Source of the DNA: Porticoccaceae bacterium
Lineage (GTDB): Bacteria; Pseudomonadota; Gammaproteobacteria; Pseudomonadales; Porticoccaceae
Assembly (NCBI GenBank): GCA_026005035.1
Contig: BPKH01000004.1
Location: 1-64,000, forward strand
Direction: 5' to 3'
Length of the DNA: 64,000 nucleotides
The notes beneath the pieces were generated by a model. That model was not told where the DNA came from and made no database searches. It saw nothing but the letters and a program-made list of their open reading frames with translations. Both the position numbers and the translations under genes were made by a program. This document shows positions 1 through 9,182 of the stretch, one piece after another (the first letter of the stretch is position 1; each line of letters opens with the position of its first letter).

Positions 1-1024
1 CGCCGAGCAGGGTGCGGCCGGGCGCCCAGAGCACTTCGCGCAGGAAGCGGTCCCGGTCCGCGCGGCCGCGCAGGACGTCCAGGTGATCGGCGTAGTCCAC
101 CTGGCGGCTGCGGCCGGTGTAGCGGGTCTCCAGGGCCACCAGATCGGCCAGGTCGCCGAAGCGGAAGCGCCGCCAGCGCGCCAGGGGATCGACACCCGGG
201 GCGGGATCGCGCACCGGCTGCCACTCGTGGAAGGCGCGCACCGCCGCGGCTCGCCGGGCGGCCCAGTCGCCCTCTCCGGGCTGATGGTTTTCGGCGCCGC
301 CCCGCCAGGCGTCGTTGGCACTCTCGTGGTCGTCCCAGAAGGGCAGCAGGGGCTGGGCGGCGTGGAACAGCCGGGCGTCGGGGTCCGCCTTGTACTGGGC
401 GTAGCGTCGTCGATAGTCGGCGAGGCTCAGGCACTCGTGGGCGGGGTCGTGGATCCGCCCGAGGGCTCGGGCCACCTCGGCGCCGTAGCCGTCGGGCCCG
501 TACTCGTAGATGAAATCGCCGAGGTGCAGCGCGAAGGCCAGGTCGGGCTCGGCGGCCACCGCGCGATAGGCGTTGAAGTAGCCGAAGGGGTAGTTGGAGC
601 AGGACAGGAGGGCGAAGCGCAGCGCCTCGACCGACCCCAGGGGCAGCGTGCGCGTGCGGCCGGTCTCGGAGTTCACCCGGCCACAGCGGAACCGGTAGTA
701 GTAGGTCCGCCCCGGTGCGAGGCCGCCCACCTCCACCTTGACGCAATAGTCTCTTTCGGGGTCCGCCAACACCCGCCCACCGGCCAGGGGCGGATCGCAG
801 GCTGGGGTGTCGCCGAGGACCCAGTCCACGGGGATCGGCCTCGGCGCTTCGGGGGTGACGCGGGTCCAGAGGAGCACGCTCTCCGTCCCCGGCTCGCCGG
901 AAGCGACTCCGTGGCGGAAGCGGGCGCGGCTGGCGGGATCGGCGAGCGCCTGCCGGAAGGAGGCGAGCCAGGCGGCGTGGGCGACGAGGAGGGCGCCGGC
1001 GCGCAAGAAGGTTCTGCGATCCAT
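1..1024 (-). CDS. phoD: PhoD-like alkaline phosphatase/phosphodiesterase, Tat-exported (3' end outside window)
   Basis: About 341 residues are visible; the C-terminus lies beyond the left edge. The ATG at 1024 has GAGGAG just upstream and gives an N-terminus with a twin-arginine signal (RRTFLRAG, residues 3-10), a hydrophobic stretch and an AxA-type site near residue 28, so a folded, metal-loaded enzyme is probably exported through Tat. Family landmarks are the N-terminal beta domain (about 35-130), HLGDFIYEYG (167-176) and WDDHE (230-234), the metal-ligand motifs of PhoD enzymes that cleave phosphate mono- and diesters. It starts 12 bases after the stop of the TonB-dependent receptor gene, so the two are almost certainly co-transcribed from the Pho-type promoter at 3387-3448. 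Expected role: releasing phosphate from organic phosphoesters in the periplasm or outside the cell during phosphate limitation. Confidence 0.9.
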   Translation of the reverse strand, partial: MDRRTFLRAGALLVAHAAWLASFRQALADPASRARFRHGVASGEPGTESVLLWTRVTPEAPRPIPVDWVLGDTPACDPPLAGGRVLADPERDYCVKVEVGGLAPGRTYYYRFRCGRVNSETGRTRTLPLGSVEALRFALLSCSNYPFGYFNAYRAVAAEPDLAFALHLGDFIYEYGPDGYGAEVARALGRIHDPAHECLSLADYRRRYAQYKADPDARLFHAAQPLLPFWDDHESANDAWRGGAENHQPGEGDWAARRAAAVRAFHEWQPVRDPAPGVDPLARWRRFRFGDLADLVALETRYTGRSRQVDYADHLDVLRGRADRDRFLREVLWAPGRTLLG

Positions 1025-1036
1025 GGGGCGTGCTCC

Positions 1037-3340
1037 TCAAAAGGTGGCGCTCAAGGTCAGGGTGGCCGTGCGGGGCGCACCGAGCCAGCCCCCCGAGCCG
1101 CCCGCCACGCCGCCGATGTAGTCGGCGTCCAGGAGATTGTGGACCACCAGGCGCAATTCGGCGTCGCGGACCGGTCCCGCGAGCGCCTCGAGGCGAACGC
1201 CGGCGTGGCCGTCCACCACCCAGTAGGCGTCGAGCCGCTGGGTGTTTTCGGGGTCGAGCCAGCGCTCGCCCACGTACTTGGCCGACAGGCCGAAGAGGAC
1301 GCGATCGCGGTTCCAGTCGGCGGACAGCACCCACATTTCCTCGGCGGAGCCGAACACCCGGTTCCCCACCGGATAGCCCACCGCACCCTGGTAGACCGAG
1401 TCGTTGTCGGTGAAGGCGAGGTAGAGGGAGAGGGGATCCCAGGGCTGCCAGGCGAGTGCCAATTCGAGCCCCTCCGAGCGGATCCCGCCGACGTTGACCC
1501 AGGCGCCGTTGGTGCCCACCAGGTAGTCGATCCCCGCCGGGGAGTCGGGGGGAATGAAGGTGATCCGGTTGTCGAAGTCGATCTCGTAGGCGGTGAGGGT
1601 CAGGTTCCAGCGGTCGGCGCCGTAGCGCAGCCCGTAATCCAGGTTCTCGGCGGTTTCCGGCTCCACCCGGTCGAGGGCGGAGGCGTCCGCTTCCACCACC
1701 TCGTCCTTGATGGCGGCGAAATTTTCGGCGTAGCCGACAAAGAGCTCGAGCCCGTCGACGGGCGTGCGCCAAACGAGCCCCGCGCTCCCGAGCCAGTCGG
1801 AGTCCGAATCCACCGCCACCCGGGTGCCGGTGAAGCGATCCTCGCGCGCCACGTCCACCCAGAAGCGGCGCGCGCCCAGCCGCGCGGTGAGGTCGCGCCA
1901 GCTGATCTGGTCTTCCAGGTACCACAGGGCGCTCTCGACGGGGAAGTGGTTGCTGTACTGGACCCAGTAGGGGGTGTCGGCGAAGTGGAAGCCGACCCGG
2001 GCGTCGAGGAGGCGGTGCCAGTCGCGGCGCTCCTGGCGCAGGTAATCCTCGTACCACAGGCCGCTCTTGAGCTCGTGGTGCAGCTGGAAGGCGGTGAACG
2101 CCCAGTGCAAATCGCCGGTGAGGCCGTAGCGTTCCTTGGCGTAGTGGGTGTGGCGGTAGGAGGCCACCGGGATCGCGCCCGGCGCGTAGCAGGCGGGATC
2201 GTACTCGGCGCCCGCGCCGCCGTAGGGGAAGGTCAGGGAGCTCGCGCAGCCGGGCAGCGGCGCCAGGGCGCGGCCGGCGGCGTCCACGAAATAGAGGCGG
2301 CCCAGGGGCGCACCGCCGCGCACGGGGTTTGGGGCGCTGAGCTCCCCTTGCGGCTGGTCGGCGCCCTCCGCCGTCACGTCCACCAGATAGGGTGGCAGCC
2401 AATCGCCGCGCCCCTCCATCTCGTGGGCGTACACCGCCCCATCCACGGCGAGCGCCGCCGTCGGCTCGAAGCGGGCGCGCAGGTAGCCGAACGCGTTTGC
2501 CCGCAGGGTCGACCAGCCGCGGCGGTAGCTCTGGTCGATCCAGGGGATGCCGGTCCACTCGCCGGTGAGGCGATCCCAGTCGGAGTTGTCCTCGAATTCC
2601 GCGAGGGTCACCCGCTGATAGTTGTCCTCGTGGACGTCGTCGTAGGCCAGGTAGGCGGTCCACTGGACGGCGCCCTCGCGGACCCATTTCGCCGCCAGGT
2701 GATCGCGCCGGCTCTCTCCGGAGCGGTCGATCCAGGCGTCGGCGGCGGCGGTGGACGCACTGAGCCAGGCGCGGTGGCCGTCCGAGAATTCGCCGGTGTC
2801 GTAGCGCAGGTAGATCTTCTCGGCGCCGAAATCCCCCGTGGTCCACTGGACGGTGAAGGCCTCGCGGTCCGCGGGATCGCGGGTGATGAAGTTGAGGGTG
2901 CCGCCCAGGGCCTCGTGGGAGCGGGAGGCGATGTCGGCGGTGCCCTGGGAGACCTCCACCGCCGCCAGATTGGGCGCGTCGATGAAGCGGTTGGCCTTGC
3001 TGCCGCCGCCGTAGTTGGAATTGCCGTTGGGCAGGCCGTCGATGGTGGTGCCGATCTGTTGCTCGTCCAGGCTCAGCTGAAAGCCGCGCATGGAGACGGT
3101 GGTGGACCAATCGTCGCCGCCGAAGGCGTCGCCCTCGTTGACGAGCACGCCCGGCAGGTCGTCCACCGCATCGACGACGCTGCTCAGGGGACTCAGGCGG
3201 TTCAGCATCCCCTCGGTGACCAGGTTGTTGGCGTAGCTTTCGCTCCTGGCGATCACCACCACCTCTTCGACGGTGGAAGCGTCGGCGCCGAGGCCAATGC
3301 CGGCCAGGGCGGCGGCGAGTGCGCGCTTCGGGAAAGGCAT
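1037..3340 (-). CDS. TonB-dependent outer-membrane receptor, Pho-regulon candidate
   Basis: This 767-residue protein has a signal peptide (cleavage near ADA-S, residue 22) followed directly by a TonB-box-like segment (EEVVVIA, about 25-31). The plug domain spans about 45-160 (DLPGVLVNEG, MRGF, GGTLNFITRD) and the rest is a 22-strand-type barrel ending in the aromatic LSATF. Such receptors import scarce ligands across the outer membrane using TonB-ExbBD energy; a tonB gene is at 14650-15501. The ligand cannot be read from sequence. The phosphatase gene 12 bases downstream and the tandem Pho-box-like array just upstream suggest a phosphorus-containing ligand such as a phosphoester, in place of the more usual iron chelate. 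The start at 3340 is supported by GGGGAG about 8 bases upstream and by the signal peptide. Confidence 0.88.
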   Translation of the reverse strand: MPFPKRALAAALAGIGLGADASTVEEVVVIARSESYANNLVTEGMLNRLSPLSSVVDAVDDLPGVLVNEGDAFGGDDWSTTVSMRGFQLSLDEQQIGTTIDGLPNGNSNYGGGSKANRFIDAPNLAAVEVSQGTADIASRSHEALGGTLNFITRDPADREAFTVQWTTGDFGAEKIYLRYDTGEFSDGHRAWLSASTAAADAWIDRSGESRRDHLAAKWVREGAVQWTAYLAYDDVHEDNYQRVTLAEFEDNSDWDRLTGEWTGIPWIDQSYRRGWSTLRANAFGYLRARFEPTAALAVDGAVYAHEMEGRGDWLPPYLVDVTAEGADQPQGELSAPNPVRGGAPLGRLYFVDAAGRALAPLPGCASSLTFPYGGAGAEYDPACYAPGAIPVASYRHTHYAKERYGLTGDLHWAFTAFQLHHELKSGLWYEDYLRQERRDWHRLLDARVGFHFADTPYWVQYSNHFPVESALWYLEDQISWRDLTARLGARRFWVDVAREDRFTGTRVAVDSDSDWLGSAGLVWRTPVDGLELFVGYAENFAAIKDEVVEADASALDRVEPETAENLDYGLRYGADRWNLTLTAYEIDFDNRITFIPPDSPAGIDYLVGTNGAWVNVGGIRSEGLELALAWQPWDPLSLYLAFTDNDSVYQGAVGYPVGNRVFGSAEEMWVLSADWNRDRVLFGLSAKYVGERWLDPENTQRLDAYWVVDGHAGVRLEALAGPVRDAELRLVVHNLLDADYIGGVAGGSGGWLGAPRTATLTLSATF

Positions 3341-3386
3341 CGGGACATCTCCCCTGTTGAACCGGAGCGGCCATTGTGGGGAGCGC

Positions 3387-3448
3387 CGGTGAAGATTCCG
3401 GGAAAAAGCGGTGACCGGTCGGTGAAGGCTCTGTGGCCGGCCGGTGAC
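3387..3448 (-). promoter_or_regulatory. Tandem Pho-box-like array (six 7-bp repeats, 11-bp period)
   Basis: Read on the minus strand, the heptamers are GTCACCG, GCCACAG, TTCACCG, GTCACCG, TTCCCGG and TTCACCG. They begin every 11 bases, with 4-base spacers between them. A 7+4+7 direct-repeat layout is the architecture of PhoB Pho boxes (consensus CTGTCAT units), so the array equals three consecutive boxes. Eight bases after the last repeat is CACAAT (3373-3378), a plausible -10, the usual Pho-promoter geometry with no -35. The array fills the gap between the hemW stop and the receptor gene. Confidence 0.72.
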
Positions 3449-3450
3449 GC

Positions 3451-4596
3451 CTAGGGGGAGGCCAGGGCGGCGAGGACGGCGTCCAGGTGGGCGTAGCCGG
3501 TGGGGGTGGCGGCGAGGCGCTCGCCGGCCGGCTCCAGGAGGCCGCGGGCGGCCAGGGCCTCCCAGCGGGCGGCCACCACCGCCCAGGGAAGGCCGGTGCG
3601 CGCGGCGAAGGATGCGCGTGGCACGCCCTCCACCAGGCGCAGGGCGTTCAAAAAGAATTCGAGGGGCCGCTCGGAGCGGGGCACGGCGGTGCGGCGCGCC
3701 ACCCGGGAGGGGCGTGGGCGCAGGTAGTCGGCGGGCCGACGCGTGCGGGCGGTGCGCTCGATGCGGTCGCGGCGGGGATCGCTGAGCTTGCCGTGGGCGC
3801 CGGGGCCGATCCCCAGGTAGTCGCCGAACTCCCAGTAGTTGCGGTTGTGGCGCGAGGCGTGGCCGGGGAGGGCGTAGGCCGACACCTCGTAGCGGGCAAA
3901 GCCCGCCTCGGCCAGCAGCTCGCGTCCCGCCGACTCCATGGCGGCGACGGCTTCCTCGTCGGGCAGCGGCGGCGGGCGCTTGTAAAAGGGGGTGTTGGGC
4001 TCGAGGGTCAGCTGGTACCAGGAAAGATGCGTGGGCTCGAGGGTCAGGGCCTGGCGCAGATCGGCCAGCGCCTCGGCGGGGCCCTGGTCCGGCAGTCCGT
4101 ACATCAGGTCGAGATTCAGTTCGGCAAAGCCCGCCCGCCGGGCGGCGCGCACGGCGGCGCGGGCCTCGCCCCCGCCGTGGAGGCGCCCGATGGCGGCCAG
4201 CGCACGGTCGCTGAAGCTCTGCACCCCGATGGACAGGCGGTTGACGCCCGCCGCCCGGTAGCCGGCGAAGCGCGCCGCGTCGGCCGCCGCGGGGTTGGCT
4301 TCCAGGGTGATCTCGGCGCCGGGCGCAAAGCCCACCGCCCGCTCGGCCAGCTCCAGGATCGACGCCACCGTTCGGGGCGAGAGGAGGCTCGGCGTGCCGC
4401 CGCCGAAAAAGGCGGCGACCAGCTTGCGCCCCGCCACCGCTGGCAGATCCTCCGTGAGATCCTCTGCGAGGGCGGCGACGAAGGCCTCTTCCGGAAGGCT
4501 TCCGGCTGCTTCGTGGGAGTTGAAGTCACAATAGGGGCACTTGCGCAGGCACCAGGGGACGTGCACGTAGAGGGTGAGGGGGGGGAGTTGGAGCAC
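3451..4596 (-). CDS. hemW: HemW-type radical SAM heme chaperone
   Basis: The product is about 381 residues, the usual HemW length, and was long annotated as an oxygen-independent coproporphyrinogen oxidase-like protein. The radical-SAM cluster motif CLRKCPYC lies at residues 16-23, followed by GGGTPSLL (about 68-75) and the HemW C-terminal domain. HemW binds heme and is thought to deliver it to respiratory proteins; it lacks the oxidase activity of HemN. I chose the GTG at 4596 because family members begin a few residues before YVHVPWC; the open frame runs further upstream but only as antisense of rdgB. It starts 17 bases after the rdgB stop, in the conserved metX-metW-DUF4426-rdgB-hemW order. 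Confidence 0.92.
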   Translation of the reverse strand: MLQLPPLTLYVHVPWCLRKCPYCDFNSHEAAGSLPEEAFVAALAEDLTEDLPAVAGRKLVAAFFGGGTPSLLSPRTVASILELAERAVGFAPGAEITLEANPAAADAARFAGYRAAGVNRLSIGVQSFSDRALAAIGRLHGGGEARAAVRAARRAGFAELNLDLMYGLPDQGPAEALADLRQALTLEPTHLSWYQLTLEPNTPFYKRPPPLPDEEAVAAMESAGRELLAEAGFARYEVSAYALPGHASRHNRNYWEFGDYLGIGPGAHGKLSDPRRDRIERTARTRRPADYLRPRPSRVARRTAVPRSERPLEFFLNALRLVEGVPRASFAARTGLPWAVVAARWEALAARGLLEPAGERLAATPTGYAHLDAVLAALASP

Positions 4597-4613
4597 GGCG
4601 GGTCGGCGGCGGC

Positions 4614-5216
4614 TCAGCCCAGGGTCTCGGCCAGGCGCTGCCGCAACGCCGCCAGGGCCCGGGCGCGATGGCTGTGGAGGCCCTTGACGGCGGCGGGCAG
4701 CTCGGCGGCGGTGCAGCCCAGATCTGGGACGAAGAACACCGGGTCGTAGCCGAACCCCCCGGAACCGGCCGGCCGGTCGGCGATGCGCCCCTCCCACACC
4801 CCCTCGCAGAGGATGGGGTGGGGATCGTCCGGGTGGCGGAGGAAGGCCACCGCGCAGTGAAAGCGCGCGGTGCGCCGCTCCGCGGGGACGCCGGCGAGGG
4901 CGTCGAGGAGCTTGCGGACGTTGGCGGCGTCGTCGGCGCCGGGTCCGGCGAAGCGGGCGGAGAAGACGCCGGGCGCGCCGTCCAGGTGGTCCACCGCGAG
5001 GCCCGAGTCGTCCGCCAGGGCGGCGAGTCCCGAGGCGCGGGCGGCGTGGCGCGCCTTGATGAGGGCGTTGTCGGCAAAGGAGAGCCCCGTCTCCTCGGCC
5101 GGCGGGATGCCGAGCTCACCCTGGCCGACGAGCTCGAGGGGCAGATCGGCGAGAAGCGCGGCGAGCTCCCGCAGCTTGCCGCGGTTGTGGCTGGCCAGCA
5201 CCACGCGCAGGGTCAC
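4614..5216 (-). CDS. rdgB: RdgB/HAM1-type XTP/dITP diphosphatase
   Basis: This 200-residue housecleaning nucleotidase hydrolyses dITP, XTP and related deaminated purine nucleotides to monophosphates and pyrophosphate, keeping them out of DNA and RNA. Visible motifs are ASHNRGKLRE (8-17), the substrate-binding loop, and ADDSGLAVDHLDGAPGV with the catalytic acidic residues near 68-75; GGFGYDP and SHRARAL lie towards the C-terminus. Length matches the family. It sits 4 bases after the DUF4426 gene and 17 bases before hemW. Confidence 0.95.
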   Translation of the reverse strand: MTLRVVLASHNRGKLRELAALLADLPLELVGQGELGIPPAEETGLSFADNALIKARHAARASGLAALADDSGLAVDHLDGAPGVFSARFAGPGADDAANVRKLLDALAGVPAERRTARFHCAVAFLRHPDDPHPILCEGVWEGRIADRPAGSGGFGYDPVFFVPDLGCTAAELPAAVKGLHSHRARALAALRQRLAETLG

Positions 5217-5220
5217 GGCT

Positions 5221-5649
5221 TCAGAAGGTGCGACGGAAGCGGAATTCGAAGGTCTCGCCGGCGCCAGAGGGCGTCACCCGGATGGCGAAGGTGAGCGGGT
5301 CCTCGGGGTCGAAGCGGAAGGGCGCGAGATAGTAGACCGCCTCCCCCTCGCGCACCTCGGCGAAGGCGAGCACCTGCTGGCGCTGGAGCAGGTCGGTGAC
5401 GGTGCCCTCCACCCGGGCGGTGGTGCCCGCCGCCGCGCCCCGGGGCACCACCGCGATGCTGACGATTCCCTTGTCCTTGCCCCGCGCGATGCCGTGGCGG
5501 CTGGCTACCTCGGGGGCGAGAATCTCGCTGGGATAGGCGTTGTAGTGCACCTCGAAGTCACCGAAGACCTTGCGGCCCACCTCCTCGGCGGCGAGGGGGA
5601 AGGGCGCGGCGAGGAGGGCGAGAAGCAGGGCGCGGCTCAAGGCGTTCAT
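5221..5649 (-). CDS. DUF4426 family periplasmic protein
   Basis: This small secreted protein of about 142 residues belongs to a family found next to metW and rdgB in many gammaproteobacteria; its function is unknown to me. The ATG at 5649 is preferred because GGAG lies 6 bases upstream and it begins a clean signal peptide (MNALSRALLLALLAAP, cleaved after about LAA). An upstream ATG at 5667 overlaps the metW stop as ATGA and would add six residues in front of the signal. The body carries FGDFEVHYNAYPS and ends FEFRFRRTF, the family hallmarks. Confidence 0.82.
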   Translation of the reverse strand: MNALSRALLLALLAAPFPLAAEEVGRKVFGDFEVHYNAYPSEILAPEVASRHGIARGKDKGIVSIAVVPRGAAAGTTARVEGTVTDLLQRQQVLAFAEVREGEAVYYLAPFRFDPEDPLTFAIRVTPSGAGETFEFRFRRTF

Positions 5650-5663
5650 GGCGGTCTCCAGGG

Positions 5664-6260
5664 TCATTTGCTCAGGTGATAAATGGCCGTCTCGGCGAAT
5701 AGATTAGGCCACAAATTCTTGAGGTACCGCTCCGGCGGCCGTTCCGCCACCACCACGCGGTCGAGGACCCGGACGCGCAGCCGTCGGCACAGATCCTCGA
5801 AGTCGGCGATGGTGCAGAAGTGGATGTTGGGGGTCTCGTACCACTGGTAGGCCAGCTGGCGGGTCACCGGCATGCGGCCGCGGAAGAGCAGATAGGCGCG
5901 GGCGCGCAGGTTGCCGAAATTGGGGAAGGTGACGATGCACTCCTTGCCGATGCGCAGCATCTCGGCGATGGTGCGGTCCGGCCGCTTGAGGGTCTGCAGG
6001 CTGTAGGTCATCACCACCGTGTCGAAGGAGTCGGTGGCGAAGCGGCCGAGCCCCTTGTCGATGTCCGCCTCGATGACGTTGACCCCCCGCTCCAGGCAGC
6101 GCTGGATCTGGGCGGGGTCGATCTCGATGCCGTAGCCCTCGATGCGGTGGCTCGCGGTCAGGCTGGCGAGCAGTGCGCCGTCGCCGCAGCCCAGGTCGAG
6201 CACCCGACTCTCCGGCCGGATCCACTGTTTGAGGATCTCCAGGTCGATGCGCAACTTCAC
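5664..6260 (-). CDS. metW: MetW, methyltransferase-like partner of MetX
   Basis: The product has 198 residues with a class I SAM-methyltransferase fold: [12 protein letters not shown] near residues 19-30 and the MetW-type [11 protein letters not shown] segment near 105-115. MetW is needed with MetX for methionine synthesis in many Proteobacteria; its exact chemistry is not established from sequence. The GTG start at 6260 overlaps the metX stop as GTGA, so translation is probably coupled. A much longer open frame runs upstream in this phase but is only the shadow of metX. Confidence 0.92.
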   Translation of the reverse strand: MKLRIDLEILKQWIRPESRVLDLGCGDGALLASLTASHRIEGYGIEIDPAQIQRCLERGVNVIEADIDKGLGRFATDSFDTVVMTYSLQTLKRPDRTIAEMLRIGKECIVTFPNFGNLRARAYLLFRGRMPVTRQLAYQWYETPNIHFCTIADFEDLCRRLRVRVLDRVVVAERPPERYLKNLWPNLFAETAIYHLSK

Positions 6261-7420
6261 GGCCCGCCCTCCGCGAGGCGCCGCGCCGCGTCCGCCAGGT
6301 AGGTGCGCAACACCCGTTCGTAGCGGGCGTTGGGCAGCAGGAAGGCATCGTGTCCGAGATCCGACTCGATGCAGGCGTAGGTCACGTCGCGGTTGGCGGC
6401 GACCAAAGCGTCGACGATCTCCTCGGAGCGCTGGGGGGAAAAGCGCCAGTCGGAGGAAAACGAGATCACCAGGAAGCGGCAGCGGGCGTGCCGAAAGGCG
6501 GCCACCGGATCGTGGTCGTACTCCCGCGCCAGGTCGAAGTAGTCGAGCATCTTGGTGATGAGGAGATAGGTGTTGGCGTCGAAGCTCTCGGCGAAGGCGT
6601 TGCCCTGGTAGCGCAGATAGCTCTCCACCTGGAACTCCACCGGCTCGTCGGTGCCCCGGGCGAAGGTGCCGCTGCGCAGTTCGCGGCCGAACTTCTCTCC
6701 CATCAGGCGATCGGAGAGATAGGTGACGTGGCCGATCATCCGCGCGAGACCCAATCCCCGGCGCGGCGTGACTCCGTACTTGAGGTAGTGGCCGTCGCGG
6801 AAGTCGGGGTCCATGCGGATCGCCGTGCGCGCCAGTTCGTTGAAGGCGATGTTTTGCGCCGACAGCTTCATGGCCGAGGCGATCACCACGCAGTGGGCCA
6901 CCCGCTCGGGATACTCCAGGGCCCAGCGCATGGCGTTCATGCCGCCGAGGCTGCCGCCGATGACCGCCGCCCAGCGGCGGATGCCCAGCCGGTCGGCGAG
7001 CCGCGCCTGGCTGTGCACCCAGTCGCGCACCCGCAGGGGCGGGAAGTCGGGGCCCCAGGGTTGGCCGGTCTCGGGGTTTATGGAGCGCGGGCCGGTGCTG
7101 CCGTGGCAGCCGCCGAGGTTGTTGGGGCAGACCACGAAGAACCGCTCGGTGTCGATGGGTTTGCCGGGGCCGATGAAGTGGTCCCACCAGCCCGGCTTGC
7201 GGTCTTCCTCGCTGTGGTAGCCCGCCGCGTGGTGGTTGCCGGACAGCGCGTGGCAGATGAGCACGGCGTTGCTGGCGTCCTCGTTGAGCCGCCCGTAGGT
7301 TTCCACCATGAGCTCGAAGCCGGGCAACACCCGCCCGCAGGCGAGGGGGAGCGGCTCCTCGAAGCGCAAAAGTTGCGGCGCGACGATACCGACCGAGTCC
7401 TTGGGGATGCATTTCGGCAT
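6257..7420 (-). CDS. metX: MetX, homoserine O-acyltransferase
   Basis: This 387-residue alpha/beta-hydrolase acylates L-homoserine at the start of transsulfuration or direct sulfhydrylation to methionine. The nucleophile elbow is GGSLGGMNA (Ser near 147), with the acid and histidine of the triad in [10 protein letters not shown] and [10 protein letters not shown] towards the C-terminus. MetX proteins encoded next to metW are often succinyl- rather than acetyl-transferases; I cannot settle acyl specificity here. The ATG at 7420 is 32 bases after the pyk stop, and the metW start overlaps its stop. Confidence 0.94.
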   Translation of the reverse strand: MPKCIPKDSVGIVAPQLLRFEEPLPLACGRVLPGFELMVETYGRLNEDASNAVLICHALSGNHHAAGYHSEEDRKPGWWDHFIGPGKPIDTERFFVVCPNNLGGCHGSTGPRSINPETGQPWGPDFPPLRVRDWVHSQARLADRLGIRRWAAVIGGSLGGMNAMRWALEYPERVAHCVVIASAMKLSAQNIAFNELARTAIRMDPDFRDGHYLKYGVTPRRGLGLARMIGHVTYLSDRLMGEKFGRELRSGTFARGTDEPVEFQVESYLRYQGNAFAESFDANTYLLITKMLDYFDLAREYDHDPVAAFRHARCRFLVISFSSDWRFSPQRSEEIVDALVAANRDVTYACIESDLGHDAFLLPNARYERVLRTYLADAARRLAEGGP

Positions 7421-7452
7421 GGCGCGGATTCTACACGGACGGCGAGGCCCGC

Positions 7453-8901
7453 TCACTCGACGCGCAGGATCTTGAGGGTGTTGGTCTCGCCCCGCCGCCC
7501 GAAGACGGTGCCGAAGGTGCACAACACCTGGTCGCCGGCCGCCAATTCTCCCCGCTCCTTCAACTCCTCCATGGCCAGGCGGAGGATCTCGGCCGGGTCG
7601 GTGGCGGCGGTGGCCGGTTGCGGCATGGGGATCACCCCCCGGTAGAGGGCCATGGCCCTGAGCGCCTTGGGATGGCGGGAGATCCCGTAGATGGGGATGC
7701 CCGAGCGGACCCGGGACATCCACAGCGGTGTGGACCCGCTCTCGGTGAGGCAGAGGATGGCCGCGGTGGCCTCCAGGTGGGTGGCGGTGTAGATGGCGGC
7801 CATGGCGATCGCCTCGTCGGTGCGGTGGAAGATGCGCGCCAGTCGCGGGTCGGGTCGGCTGCCCGCGTGCCGTTCGGCGCCGAGGATGATCCGCACCATC
7901 GCCTCGACCACCCGCACCGGGTGGCGGCCCACCGCCGTTTCCGCGGACAGCATCACCGCGTCGGTGCCGTCCAGCACGGCGTTGGCCACGTCGAACACCT
8001 CGGCCCGGGTGGGCAGCGGGTGTTCCACCATGGTCTCCATCATCTGGGTGGCGGTGATCACCAGCCGGTTGCGCTCCCGGGCGCGGCGAATGATCTTTTT
8101 CTGCACGCCGATCAGCTCGGCGTCGCCGATCTCCACGCCCAGATCCCCGCGGGCCACCATGACCGCGTCGGCGGCCTCGATCAGGTCGTCGAGCACGCCG
8201 TCGTCGGCCACTGCCTCGGCCCGCTCCACCTTGGCGACGATGCGCGCTTCGCAGCCCGCTTCTCGGGCCAGCGTCCGGGCGCGGCGCACGTCGTCGCCGC
8301 TGCGGGGAAAGGAGACCGCGAGGTAATCCAGATCCAGCTCGGCGGCCAGGGCGAGGTCGGCGAGGTCCTTGGCGGTCAGGGCGGGTGCCGACAACCCGCC
8401 TCCGCGCAGGTTGATCCCCTTGCCCGAGCCCAGAAGTCCGCCGGTCACCACCCGGGTGCGGACCTGATCGCCCGCGATCTCCTCCACGGCGAGCTCGATG
8501 CGCCCGTCGTCCAGGAGGAGCCGCTGCCCGGGCCTGAGATCCCGCGCCAGATCGGGGTAGCTGGTGCCCACCCGATCCCCCTCGGCGGGCGCTTCCCCCA
8601 GGGAGGGATCGATCACCAGCGACTGGCCGGCCTCGAGGCTCATCCCCGCGCCGGCGATCCGGCCGATGCGGATCTTGGGTCCCTGGAGGTCGCCCAGCAC
8701 AGCCACCTGGGCGCCCCGGCGGGCGGCTTCGTCCCGCACCAGGGCACAGAGGCGGCGCTGGGTCGCCGCGGAGCCGTGGGAGAAGTTGATGCGGAAGACG
8801 TCCACGCCGGCGTCGATGAGCGCGCCGATGGTGGCCGCCTCGCCGCTCGCCGGGCCGAGGGTGGCGATGATCTTGGTGCGCTTGCGAACGGGCGGGGTCA
8901 C
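7453..8901 (-). CDS. pyk: Pyruvate kinase
   Basis: The 482-residue enzyme converts phosphoenolpyruvate and ADP to pyruvate and ATP. It shows [12 protein letters not shown] near the N-terminus, FRINFSHGS, the catalytic region [12 protein letters not shown] and [37 protein letters not shown]-type family segments. The GTG start at 8901 overlaps the stop of the upstream DUF167 gene (GTGA). Its position between yggU and metX is unusual: in related genomes metX tends to follow yggT directly. With the PPi-phosphofructokinase at 56313-57572, both ends of lower glycolysis control are represented. Confidence 0.96.
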   Translation of the reverse strand: MTPPVRKRTKIIATLGPASGEAATIGALIDAGVDVFRINFSHGSAATQRRLCALVRDEAARRGAQVAVLGDLQGPKIRIGRIAGAGMSLEAGQSLVIDPSLGEAPAEGDRVGTSYPDLARDLRPGQRLLLDDGRIELAVEEIAGDQVRTRVVTGGLLGSGKGINLRGGGLSAPALTAKDLADLALAAELDLDYLAVSFPRSGDDVRRARTLAREAGCEARIVAKVERAEAVADDGVLDDLIEAADAVMVARGDLGVEIGDAELIGVQKKIIRRARERNRLVITATQMMETMVEHPLPTRAEVFDVANAVLDGTDAVMLSAETAVGRHPVRVVEAMVRIILGAERHAGSRPDPRLARIFHRTDEAIAMAAIYTATHLEATAAILCLTESGSTPLWMSRVRSGIPIYGISRHPKALRAMALYRGVIPMPQPATAATDPAEILRLAMEELKERGELAAGDQVLCTFGTVFGRRGETNTLKILRVE

Positions 8902-9182
8902 GGTTCGGGAAAGCCCGGCGGCGGGCGGTCGAGGCCGCGGATCAGGACTGTCTTGAGGCGCCCCTTGGCGCCCCGCACGATGGCCATCCGGCCGCGCCCC
9001 ACCCCCGCCGCCGCGGCGAGGAGGCGCAGGAGCCGCTCGTTGGCCGCCCCCTCCACGGGGGGTGCGGCGACGCGCACTTCCAGGCGCCCTTCCCGCACAG
9101 CCCCCAGGGCATCGCCCTTGGCCCGCGGCGAGATGCGGCAGTGCACCAGGATTCCCTCGGCGGTGGCCTGCCAGTAGCGCAT
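8898..9182 (-). CDS. yggU: DUF167 / YggU family protein
   Basis: This 94-residue protein belongs to the small UPF0235/DUF167 family. It shows [14 protein letters not shown] at the start and the conserved [15 protein letters not shown] block (about 51-65), followed by [13 protein letters not shown]. Function is unknown; the gene follows yggT in most gammaproteobacteria. Its ATG shares one base with the yggT stop (TGATG) and its own stop overlaps the pyk start, so it is embedded in a translationally coupled chain. Confidence 0.9.
   Translation of the reverse strand: MRYWQATAEGILVHCRISPRAKGDALGAVREGRLEVRVAAPPVEGAANERLLRLLAAAAGVGRGRMAIVRGAKGRLKTVLIRGLDRPPPGFPEP

Noticed and set aside
3387-3448. 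CRISPR-like short tandem repeat
   Set aside because: Units are 7 bp with 4-bp spacers at an 11-bp period, far too short for CRISPR and exactly matching Pho-box geometry.
83-3454. 1123-codon open frame on the plus strand
   Set aside because: It is the antisense of phoD and the TonB receptor. The translation is low-complexity Gly/Val/Ala-rich with no recognisable domain, as expected for a shadow frame in GC-rich DNA.
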